The notes under the pieces are model-generated. The model saw only the letters and a list, made by a program, of their open reading frames with translations, was not told the origin of the DNA and made no database searches. From contig NZ_FOKG01000016.1 in NCBI RefSeq assembly GCF_900111885.1, positions 90,300 through 154,299 on the forward strand: a stretch of 64,000 nucleotides of DNA, written 5' to 3'. The DNA comes from Amycolatopsis marina. GTDB taxonomy: Bacteria; Actinomycetota; Actinomycetes; Mycobacteriales; Pseudonocardiaceae. Positions 27,169 to 34,017 of the stretch are shown here, piece by piece (the stretch's first letter is position 1; every line of letters begins with the position of its first letter). The position numbers were made by a program, and so were the translations under genes.

Positions 27169-28121
27169 CAGGCCAACACCGCCCGACTGACCGCGTTCTC
27201 ATAGAGACGTTTGAACCGAGACTGTTCGCACGACATACCGTCATCACGCAAACTTCGCAGCAAGACGGTGGCGCTCGGCCGACCATGGCTGGCCCGGCGC
27301 CGGATGTACTCGCGCACCTCCTCGTCCGACAGCCGCACTCCCGGTTTCCGGCTCCCATCGGCCGGCGCAGCCTCGGCGGCCTGCTGTGCAATCTCCCGCA
27401 AGCGCTTCCGGCTCGTCACATCACCGCCAGCGCGTGCCATCAAATACGTCGCGGCCTTGGCGTGCAAGGCGTGCAGACTACCCCCCACCATCGGGCGCAA
27501 CCGCGCGGTGACCGGAACAAGGAGATCCTCAAGATCGCTACGCAGCCGCGGCGGTCCGATAACGGCAAACCGATCGGGATCGGATAATTTCGCGGCCGCC
27601 GCGCGAAGGTCCTCGGCGCAAGCCCGCAGATATGCCTCAGACATGACGGCGACAATCGATGCCTCCGGATCTCGCCGGGCGAGCTCAACAAACGATCGGG
27701 GTTGACCCCTCATCGGGCCCGGCCAGTCGGCCAGCCGCTGCCACCACCGCTGCAACTCACCAACTCCGCGTCCGACCGAATCCGGCGTTCCGGCTGAGAA
27801 GGTTGCCGCGTACGGGTGCAGCAAAGTGTCCACGCTGACCAGGCCGTACCCTGCCGAGCACACCCACAACTGCGCCGAATCACCAACTACCGACGGAAGA
27901 CCAGCCGCGGCCCGCCAGTGCTCGCCGCCATACAGGTCGCGCGCGGCGATGGCTGGCTCGTCGGCGCTGAGTCGTCGCGTCCATGCGGCAAACCGGGGGC
28001 CAGGCTGGCGGTCGCGCAGGTCCCCAAGGCGTAGGTGCTCAGGAACAGGCACCTGTTTGCGGTTCGTGCAGGTCACCACGATGTGCACTGTTGACGGCGA
28101 AGCTTTCCCCGTGGCAGTCAT
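27168..28121 (-). CDS. dpdC: DpdC, probable preQ0-to-amide converting enzyme
   Basis: A 317-residue protein between folE2 and the second dpdB. It opens with HIVVTCTNRKQ and contains WVCSAGYGLVSVDTLLHPYA, the pattern of DpdC, a YaaA/DUF328-like relative that in Salmonella is needed to turn the nitrile preQ0 in DNA into 2'-deoxy-7-amido-7-deazaguanosine. About 60 C-terminal residues (GVRLSDEEVREYIRRRASHG, then RFKRLYENAV) form a separate helical, HTH-like tail. The start at 28121 gives an ATGA overlap with the folE2 stop; the stop overlaps the next start by one base. Given DpdC, the expected final mark is the amide rather than preQ0 itself; this is inferred. Confidence 0.82.
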   Translation of the reverse strand: MTATGKASPSTVHIVVTCTNRKQVPVPEHLRLGDLRDRQPGPRFAAWTRRLSADEPAIAARDLYGGEHWRAAAGLPSVVGDSAQLWVCSAGYGLVSVDTLLHPYAATFSAGTPDSVGRGVGELQRWWQRLADWPGPMRGQPRSFVELARRDPEASIVAVMSEAYLRACAEDLRAAAAKLSDPDRFAVIGPPRLRSDLEDLLVPVTARLRPMVGGSLHALHAKAATYLMARAGGDVTSRKRLREIAQQAAEAAPADGSRKPGVRLSDEEVREYIRRRASHGRPSATVLLRSLRDDGMSCEQSRFKRLYENAVSRAVLA

Positions 28122-28930
28122 GAGGCGCTCCCATTCTTTGGTTGGGCCGCATTCGTCCATGGGATCTGCGCGTAGGCGTTGTGGTTGTGAATGCTCTCGT
28201 CGTTGACTACGCGCACCTTGTAACTGGCGATTCGCGCGTCACTGTGCAGCGCGCCAGCAGCATCGCGAGCGATGTCTTCCACGAAGACCGGGTTGTCGTA
28301 GCCAGCCATCGTGACGTGCCGCTCATCGGGCCGTTTCAGCAGTGCGTAAACCGGTGAGGATCCTGCGGCTTCAGCCACGTCGATCAGGTCGTCGAACCAC
28401 AGATCTCCACACAGATCGCGCGGGCGCGCGTGGATAGTGACCCAACCGCGCTGATTGTGGGCGCCGCGATCGCTGATCGCCTTGCTGCACGGACAAACGC
28501 TGGTAACCGGAACCCGGACTTGTTCAATCAGGTCCTGGCCGTCGGCTTCAGCGGAGATGCTGAGCGTGCAGGCGTAGTCCATGAACGCGACACTGCCAGT
28601 AACCGGTGCACGTCGCTCCAAGAAATACGGAAACGTGAGTGAAGCCCGGGCGATCGCGCTGCCCATCCGCCGACGCAAGTCATCAACCATGGCCAGCGCC
28701 GTGTCCGGGCCAAGTTGGTCACGCCATGTGTGCAGGACGTCGACGAACCTGCTCAGATGTGCACCCTTGACATCGGCGTCGAGGCTAACCGACATGGTGA
28801 CGCTGGCAACGACCTCCCGCTTACCGCCCTGACCATCAGCGACCAACAGCGGGTACCGCAACTCGTCGATACCAACCTCGTTGAGGGCGACACCCCGGAA
28901 GTCGGGTTCAGCCTGAACGTCCTTCAGCAT
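28118..28930 (-). CDS. folE2: GTP cyclohydrolase I type B (FolE2)
   Basis: A 270-residue FolE2-type GTP cyclohydrolase, which converts GTP to dihydroneopterin triphosphate, the first step towards preQ0. Recognised by the family block SVCPCSKAISDRGAHNQRG (catalytic cysteine region), by SLDADVKGAHLSRFVDVL and by a C-terminal ESIHNHNAYAQI. It belongs to the metal-promiscuous type, unlike the zinc-dependent FolE1 that most actinobacteria use for folate, so the island carries its own non-identical enzyme. The start ATG at 28930 shares a base with the queD stop (TAATG); an upstream extension to 28969 is rejected. Part of the preQ0 supply section. Confidence 0.93.
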   Translation of the reverse strand: MLKDVQAEPDFRGVALNEVGIDELRYPLLVADGQGGKREVVASVTMSVSLDADVKGAHLSRFVDVLHTWRDQLGPDTALAMVDDLRRRMGSAIARASLTFPYFLERRAPVTGSVAFMDYACTLSISAEADGQDLIEQVRVPVTSVCPCSKAISDRGAHNQRGWVTIHARPRDLCGDLWFDDLIDVAEAAGSSPVYALLKRPDERHVTMAGYDNPVFVEDIARDAAGALHSDARIASYKVRVVNDESIHNHNAYAQIPWTNAAQPKNGSAS

Positions 28931-29289
28931 TAGTCCTCCTCGCCCCGGTACACACATCCAGAGGTGCACGTCTCTCGGACAATCACCTGGGACAGCGGCA
29001 ACGCGTCGATCAGTCGTTGCCAGATCCAGCGCGCCAGCACCTCGCTGGTCGGGTTATCCAACCCCGGCACCTCGTTCAGGTAGTGATGATCGAGTTGTTC
29101 CATCAGGGGCACGATCGCGGCCTTGACGTCGGCGAAATCCATCACCCAACCCGATTCCGTGCCGACCTCGCCGGCGACATGAACCGTTACACGATACGAA
29201 TGGCCATGGAGCCGGGCGCACTTGTGTCCCTCCGGCACGTGCGGCAGCCGATGCGCTGCTTCAAACGTGAACTCACGGAAAATCTCCAT
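28930..29289 (-). CDS. queD: 6-carboxy-5,6,7,8-tetrahydropterin synthase (QueD)
   Basis: A 119-residue member of the 6-pyruvoyl-tetrahydropterin synthase family that makes 6-carboxytetrahydropterin from dihydroneopterin triphosphate, the second step to preQ0. Zinc-binding histidines are in FEAAHRLP and CARLHGHSY, and the cysteine of CARLHGH is the catalytic one. The late motif MEQLDHHYLN gives the remaining catalytic His/Asp pair. The start ATG at 29289 shares a base with the queE stop; the 45-bp longer frame is disregarded. Between queE and folE2 in one coupled operon. Confidence 0.94.
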   Translation of the reverse strand: MEIFREFTFEAAHRLPHVPEGHKCARLHGHSYRVTVHVAGEVGTESGWVMDFADVKAAIVPLMEQLDHHYLNEVPGLDNPTSEVLARWIWQRLIDALPLSQVIVRETCTSGCVYRGEED

Positions 29290-29930
29290 TAGCGGATCCC
29301 GATGAACTTGTGGTTCTGCACGCTCAGTCGCCACTGCGGATGTTCAAGGCAATACTCGATCGCCCGCTTCGTATACTCCTCCAGGTGGGGGCCATCCATC
29401 GGCTGCAGTAGCAACGATGGAAAGTCCAACTCCTCATAGCCCGCCGGGTCGGCGCCTTCCTGCGGAAACACCAGCTTCAGTTCGTCGCCCGCTGTGAGCA
29501 CCAACTCGGTGTTGGCCTTCGGGCTGACACAGATCCAGTCCAGCCCCTTCGGGGCAGGCTTCGTGCCATTGGTCTCAACAGCCACCTCGAACCCCGCATC
29601 ATGCAAGCCGTTGACCAGTTCGCCATCGACCTGCAGCAAAGGCTCACCCCCGGTGCACACAACAAACGGCTTCGCGCGCGGATGGGCATCACCCTGCCAG
29701 GTCGTCGTGATTGCCTGCACCAGGTCGGCCGACGTTCGGAACGCGCCCCCTCCGGGCCCGTCCGTCCCGACAAAGTCGGTATCGCAGAACTGGCAGATCG
29801 CCGACGCCCGACTCGACTCTCGTCCGCTCCAGAGATTGCAGGCCGCAAACCGGCAGAAAACCGCCGGTCGACCAGCATGGGACCCCTCACCCTGAAGGGT
29901 GTAGAAGATCTCCTTCACCTGGTACGTCAT
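29289..29930 (-). CDS. queE: 7-carboxy-7-deazaguanine synthase (QueE), radical SAM
   Basis: A 213-residue radical SAM enzyme that rearranges carboxytetrahydropterin to 7-carboxy-7-deazaguanine. The cluster-binding cysteines are in CRFAACNLWSG and ICQFCDTDF, the extended spacing typical for QueE rather than the canonical CxxxCxxC. TLQGEGSHAGRPAVF near the N-terminus and VCTGGEPLLQ (SAM-binding GGE motif) support the call. The ATG start overlaps the queC stop by 4 bp. It supplies the third step of preQ0 synthesis for the DNA modification. Confidence 0.95.
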   Translation of the reverse strand: MTYQVKEIFYTLQGEGSHAGRPAVFCRFAACNLWSGRESSRASAICQFCDTDFVGTDGPGGGAFRTSADLVQAITTTWQGDAHPRAKPFVVCTGGEPLLQVDGELVNGLHDAGFEVAVETNGTKPAPKGLDWICVSPKANTELVLTAGDELKLVFPQEGADPAGYEELDFPSLLLQPMDGPHLEEYTKRAIEYCLEHPQWRLSVQNHKFIGIR

Positions 29931-30640
29931 CGCGCTGCGCCCGCCGAAGTTGCTAATGCCGGGTCCGTCAACCCGACCTCAGCGAAACCCCTGCTCCGTA
30001 ACAAGCACGAGTCGCATGAACCGCATGCTCGACCATCCTCCGTCGGGTCATAGCAGCTGTGGGTAAGCGCATAATCCACTCCCAACGCGAGCCCGCGCTC
30101 GATCGTCTGTCCCTTCGTCAACTCGATCAGCGGGGTGTGGATCCGCAACTGCTGTCGACCCTCGACCCCCGCCTTCGTCGCCAGGTTCGCCATCGTCTCG
30201 TACGCAGAGATGTACTCCGCTCGGCAATCCGGGTAGCCGCTATAATCCAGTGCGTTCACCCCGATGAACACATCGCTGGCCTCCAGCGTCTCTGCCCACG
30301 CCAACGCGAACGACAAGAAAATCGTGTTGCGGGCCGGCACATAGGTTACCGGGATCTCCGAAATGTCCAGGTCTTCCACCCGATCGTGATGCGGCACTGC
30401 GATGTCCGCAGTCAGCGCCGACCCACCAAACAGGCGCAGATCAATGTCAGCCACGACATGAGCCGCTGCGCCCCCTGCTTCGGCCACACGCCCCGCCGCC
30501 GCCAACTCGACCTCGTGGCGCTGCCCGTACCTAAAGCTCAACGCGTAGCACTCGTAACCCTCGGCCCGGGCGATCGCCAGAACCGTCGCCGAGTCCAAGC
30601 CGCCGCTCAGCAGGACCACTGCCTTCCGCTTCGTGTTCAC
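29927..30640 (-). CDS. queC: 7-cyano-7-deazaguanine (preQ0) synthase QueC
   Basis: A 237-residue ATP-dependent enzyme that turns 7-carboxy-7-deazaguanine and ammonia into preQ0. The PP-loop VVLLSGGLDSATV (8-20) binds ATP. Near the C-terminus SCYDPTEDGRACGSCDSC provides the zinc-binding cysteines. It is the first gene of the minus-strand operon: GTG start at 30640 with GGAGGTGG upstream. Neither queF nor queA nor a bacterial tRNA-type tgt is present, so preQ0 made here is destined for DpdA rather than queuosine. The promoter should lie in 30645-30750 but has no clear consensus. Confidence 0.95.
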   Translation of the reverse strand: MNTKRKAVVLLSGGLDSATVLAIARAEGYECYALSFRYGQRHEVELAAAGRVAEAGGAAAHVVADIDLRLFGGSALTADIAVPHHDRVEDLDISEIPVTYVPARNTIFLSFALAWAETLEASDVFIGVNALDYSGYPDCRAEYISAYETMANLATKAGVEGRQQLRIHTPLIELTKGQTIERGLALGVDYALTHSCYDPTEDGRACGSCDSCLLRSRGFAEVGLTDPALATSAGAAR

Positions 30641-31555
30641 TCCACTACCACCTCCGAAATCAGAACTGGGTCGCTGCCGGGACGGACGTTCTACCGAAAC
30701 TTCACGAGCCGATCAAGCCGAGATGTCGCAGTTACTGCCGTCCAGTTGGCGACCAAACTACACGACTGTGATTCAACCATCGGACACCGACACCGCCCTA
30801 GGAGGACGGCAGCTGGTCATGCCGAGGCAGTTGGCGCCTCAACGTCGTCGTCCAGCAGTGAGACGAGAACTCCCCGAGAGAGCCAGGCGACGATCTCGAC
30901 CACTTGATGATCTTGAAATCAGCTTCCTGACCTGGAGAAACGTTTAGCGCTGACGCCGAACCGGATCCAGCCAAGGGTCCGAACCCTACACTGGGTTGTC
31001 CTCGAACGATCGTGAGCTAACCGCAGCCTGTAAGAGCGTCGTGCGCGGCAGACTGCTCTCCGGCAACCCGGCATTTCAGACAGCGTTGCAGGGGTATGGC
31101 GCGGTGACTAGTTCGTATCGTGGGCCCCTGACCGTCCTACTTCGAGGTCGGTGACGTCGGCCGACTGGCCGGATCGTTGGTCTACGCGGCCGACCGAACC
31201 CTTTCCTAGCTGGCAACTCGGCGCGCCTTCACCGCGCGGTCACCGGTAGATGCCGACGGTGTCGACCTTGAGCCACTTCTCGGAGCGCGCAATAGTTAGG
31301 AGTGGCGGCGCCGGGGTGACGGGGATTCCGCATGAACGTGTTCGGCGGAGAAGGTCGCAGTTGCTGCGGGCCTCGAACCTCGAGAAGTGTGCGGATAGCT
31401 TCGTTGGCGGGTGCCACGGCGGCGGGCAGCGTCTCGAGTCGCCAGTGGGCGCTGACGCGCAGAGCAGCATCCATGACCCCGCGCCACCGAACGTTGGGCA
31501 GTTCGGCGAACACAGACTTGAACCGGCGCAGTGCAGCGGCGGCGGCTAACTGTCA
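30641..31555. other. Gene-poor right arm of the island with possible relics
   Basis: No intact gene is recognised. On the plus strand about 65 codons ending near 31150 read protein-like (NDRELTAACKSVVRG), and on the minus strand about 31240-31510 two frames look like parts of one decayed gene (FAELPNVRWRGVMDAALRVS, then EKWLKVDTVGIYR at its end). Neither matches a family I can name. The queC promoter must lie in the first 100 bases. Confidence 0.4.
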
Positions 31556-31692
31556 GTCACTCTCGACCAGAGCTACCCCATGGCTTACGACTGAAAGTGA
31601 GTCTCGACGGATGATGCACCTTCCATCGACGACTGCTAACGTTGCACGTCAGAGCGTCCTCCTGACGCTCCTGCCTCAAAGAATGCCAATCC
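31556..31692 (+). repeat. Right-end repeat of the island, terminal copy (137 bp)
   Basis: About 96 percent identical to 5027-5163 and of equal length. It leads directly into attR and overlaps its first five bases. It contains AGCGTC-CTCCT-GACGCT (31653-31669), a perfect 6-bp stem with a 5-nt loop. Such an end-proximal segment may be an integrase arm site region, which is inferred from position. Confidence 0.9.
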
Positions 31693-31725
31693 GTCCAGTG
31701 TGCGTTCGAGTCGCACCGGGGGCAC
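31688..31725 (+). repeat. attR core, 38 bp
   Basis: Perfect copy of 1040-1077, here without the 5' half of a tRNA. It marks the right boundary of the island; chromosomal DNA, including a second, broken integrase, follows. Confidence 0.95.
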
Positions 31726-31756
31726 AGCGCCTGACCAGGCGTTATAACCGAATAGA

Positions 31757-31773
31757 GATCAACTCAGTTGATC
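31757..31773. repeat. Inverted repeat next to attR
   Basis: GATCAAC-TCA-GTTGATC is a perfect 7-bp dyad with 3-bp spacer, 31 bp outside attR and 38 bp before the broken integrase gene. It could be an operator or recombinase site of that older element. Confidence 0.5.
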
Positions 31774-31810
31774 GTTGGGTGCGGCCGTGGGTACGAGTAC
31801 ATTCACGGCC

Positions 31811-32212
31811 ATGACTGCTGCGCGGTCCGAGGGCCGTTCCCGTGGCCGCATCGAGCCCCACGGCAAGGGCCTCCGCGTGGTGGTCTACGCGGGCACGGCC
31901 CCCGTGACGGGAAGACGCTCGTATCTCCGCGAGAAGATCGACGGCACGGACAAGGCCGCGTGCAAGCGTGCGGAGAAGACGCTGAACAAGCTGCTCACGC
32001 AGGTGGACCAGCAGCGCGCCACCACGTCGTCGGTCTCGCTGTCGCACACCCTGACGAGTGGACGTCCGCCGGTCGTCGTCGACGGCCCGGACGGGGTGCG
32101 CCGAAAAATCAGGGAACTCGTCCGCGCCGGTGCCGAAGTCATCCGAGGTGCGTTCGATCGAGCATGGCCGAGCGCGGGACCCAACTTGTCCCTGCGCTCA
32201 GCGCCTCGGTGA
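31811..32212 (+). pseudogene. Truncated tyrosine integrase (N-terminal arm-binding part only)
   Basis: The first 85 codons from the ATG at 31811 read GRSRGRIEPHGKGLRVVVYA then RRSYLREKIDGTDKAA and KKLLTQVDQQR-like sequence, the typical N-terminal AP2-like arm-binding domain of actinobacterial phage integrases. After SVSLSHTL the frame changes (DEWTSAG continues in another frame) and the core-binding and catalytic domains with the R-H-R-Y residues are missing. The remaining 130 bases to the stop show no family. It sits just outside attR, so it is a leftover of another element that used the same tRNA site, not part of the present island. Confidence 0.72.
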
Positions 32213-32352
32213 ACGAATCCGTGTTGTGTATCAGGATGAAGATGTCGTGCAACCCAACGACTCGGCCATGAAGTCCGTCCTGTCTGGACCACAGGTCACG
32301 GCAGCGCCTCTGTCGTGACCGCCACTGCCGAACAGCGGCACCAGCCGCACCG

Positions 32353-32397
32353 GTCACGCCCCCACGGTTCCCTGACCGTACTCCGCGGGGGCGTGAC
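32353..32397 (-). terminator. Strong hairpin downstream of the PhoX-like gene
   Basis: GTCACGCCCCC (32353-32363) pairs perfectly with GGGGGCGTGAC (32387-32397). The 23-nt loop contains a second small stem, ACGG/CCGT. It begins 26 bp after the stop of the phosphatase gene read on the minus strand. There is no T run, as often in actinobacterial terminators. Confidence 0.7.
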
Positions 32398-32422
32398 AAC
32401 AGCTCGGGGACCCCGGCGAAGC

Positions 32423-33772
32423 CTAGAGGGCGCCCTTTTCCCATGGCCCTGTCACGGCGTAGGTGACACCGGGACTTTGCACGTTGAAGAAGAGGATCTT
32501 CCCGTCGGAGCTGAACGTGGCACCGGCGAGCTCGCTCGTGTTGGAGCTGTTCAACGCAGCGACGTCGAATATCTGCCCTCGGTTGGTGACACCGCGTAGC
32601 AAGTCACGGCCGCCCCCGTCCTCACAGAGCACCAGTCCGCCGGTGTTGGGCGAAACGCAAATGTTGTCCGGGCTCTGCAACAGATCGGGATCCGTCGACT
32701 CGTACACCAGCACCAGCTGGCCACCGGAGTTACCTCGTGGACGGTACTCCCAGACCTGGCCGAGGCCCGCGTCGCCGCCGCTGGTCGAGTTGATGAAGAT
32801 GGAGCCGTTCGCGTACCACGCACCCTCCAACCGGGCGAACGTCGCACCGCCGGCGTCTCGTCCCTGGTAGAAAACTGCCAGCGAGTCACTGCTGTCGGGA
32901 TCGGGATCGGCGATGTCCACCCACTCGACCGGCAGTGTCCGCCCGACATGCTGACCGATTCGCGTGTCGTAACGAGGTCGGTCCTTGATCGCCAGCATTT
33001 GCAGGCGCCCACCGGCACCGAGATCGTCCCGGTCGTTCGGCAGGAATCGGTAGAAGCCGGAGCTGCCTCGGTCCTCCGTCTCGTACACGATTCCGGTGGC
33101 CGGATCGACAGCCACCGCCTCGTGCACGAAGCGGCCCATCTGCTTGTACGGAACGGGGTCGACCGGGCCGTCGGCGTCTGCGGGAACTTCGAACACGTAC
33201 CCGTGCGGCGTGGGCTGGTTCAGACCGGTGAAGGTTTCCTCACACGTGAGCCAGGTGCCCGAGGGGGTGGGCCCGCCCGCGCAGTTGCGAATCGTTCCGC
33301 TCAGGCTCGGATGGGTGTTGACCAGCGCCATCTCCTTCGGATCGAAGACCATGGTCGTGGTACCGCCCGCGGCAAGGGGGTCATAGCTGGGGGTGGTGAA
33401 GGCCGGTCCTTCGCTCTGCTCGTGGTTGCGGACCAGCCGGATCATGCCGTCGTCACCGTCGAAGGCGGCCATGCCGTCATGCCGACCCGGGGTCGGTGTG
33501 CCGTCGCTCATCGGGGTCCCGGTGTGTCCGAATGCGACGTAGGTGAATCCCGCCGGGAGCAGGAGTTCACCGCCCGGTGCGGGCTGCAGCGGCCCGTAGC
33601 CGCCGTTGTCGGCCGCCTGCTCCGGACGGGCCTGTGCCCGGCCTGCCGGTGCGGCCTGGGCAGTGTGCCCCATCAACCCCAGGAACGCCGAGGCCGCTCC
33701 GGCCGCCGCACTGCCCCGGAGAAACGCGCGTCGCCCGACCCCGTCGCCGGTCTCCGCCTGCGGTTTCGTCAT
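32423..33772 (-). CDS. phoX: PhoX-like secreted phosphatase (DUF839), Tat substrate
   Basis: A 449-residue exported protein. The N-terminus has a twin-arginine signal, GVGRRAFLRGSAAAG followed by an Ala-rich hydrophobic stretch and AQAAPAG as a likely cleavage region. The mature part has the DUF839/PhoX beta-propeller hallmarks RLVRNHEQSEGPAF, TWLTCEETFTG and FVHEAVAVDPATGIVYETED, whose acidic residues bind calcium and iron in PhoX. It is expected to release phosphate from organic esters outside the cell. The start is the ATG at 33772 after AGGAG. It is divergent from the PhoD gene, so the 245-bp space between them may hold shared phosphate control; GTTCACT at 33917-33923 resembles one PHO-box half but the second unit is unclear. 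Confidence 0.85.
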   Translation of the reverse strand: MTKPQAETGDGVGRRAFLRGSAAAGAASAFLGLMGHTAQAAPAGRAQARPEQAADNGGYGPLQPAPGGELLLPAGFTYVAFGHTGTPMSDGTPTPGRHDGMAAFDGDDGMIRLVRNHEQSEGPAFTTPSYDPLAAGGTTTMVFDPKEMALVNTHPSLSGTIRNCAGGPTPSGTWLTCEETFTGLNQPTPHGYVFEVPADADGPVDPVPYKQMGRFVHEAVAVDPATGIVYETEDRGSSGFYRFLPNDRDDLGAGGRLQMLAIKDRPRYDTRIGQHVGRTLPVEWVDIADPDPDSSDSLAVFYQGRDAGGATFARLEGAWYANGSIFINSTSGGDAGLGQVWEYRPRGNSGGQLVLVYESTDPDLLQSPDNICVSPNTGGLVLCEDGGGRDLLRGVTNRGQIFDVAALNSSNTSELAGATFSSDGKILFFNVQSPGVTYAVTGPWEKGAL

Positions 33773-34017
33773 TGGGGAACCACTCCTCTGCTCGCTGAAA
33801 CGTACAGCGCACACCTAAGCCCTCCGGCATGAATGCCGGCGCAGCACTCGGTGAACTGCGTGCGTCGCCGGTGTCACGATGTGATCAGGTCGACCACCCG
33901 TACGAGTGATCCAAACGTTCACTCATTGGTGGTTGGAGAGTCACGATCAGTGTGGCTTGATGGGTCACGTCCCCTACTCGGTGGGACAGCTGTGATTTCC
34001 ACGAGAAAGGTGCCCAC

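Larger units (their letters stand above)
1040..31725. mobile_element. Integrative genomic island in tRNA-Leu carrying the dpd system
   Basis: The element is bounded by two identical 38-bp copies of the tRNA-Leu 3' segment: 1040-1077 inside the intact tRNA gene and 31688-31725 as an isolated copy. A tyrosine recombinase starts 97 bp inside the left copy and reads inward. Contents in order: integrase, decayed genes, a toxin-antitoxin pair, the eight-gene dpdE-to-dpdD operon, the eight-gene preQ0/dpdABC operon, and a gene-poor right end. The cargo is visibly less GC-rich around 5.6-9 kb than the flanking chromosome. No conjugation, replication or excisionase gene is recognisable, so the island may be integrative but not self-transmissible. 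Confidence 0.9.

Noticed and set aside
24788..30640. Queuosine or archaeosine tRNA modification pathway
   Set aside because: queF, queA, queG and a tRNA-type tgt are absent. The TGT-like protein lacks tRNA-binding domains and is flanked by DndB-like DpdB genes.
33880..34017. PHO box for PhoP between phoX and phoD
   Set aside because: One half (GTTCACT at 33917) is acceptable but no clear 11-bp direct repeat follows, so it is not listed as a feature.
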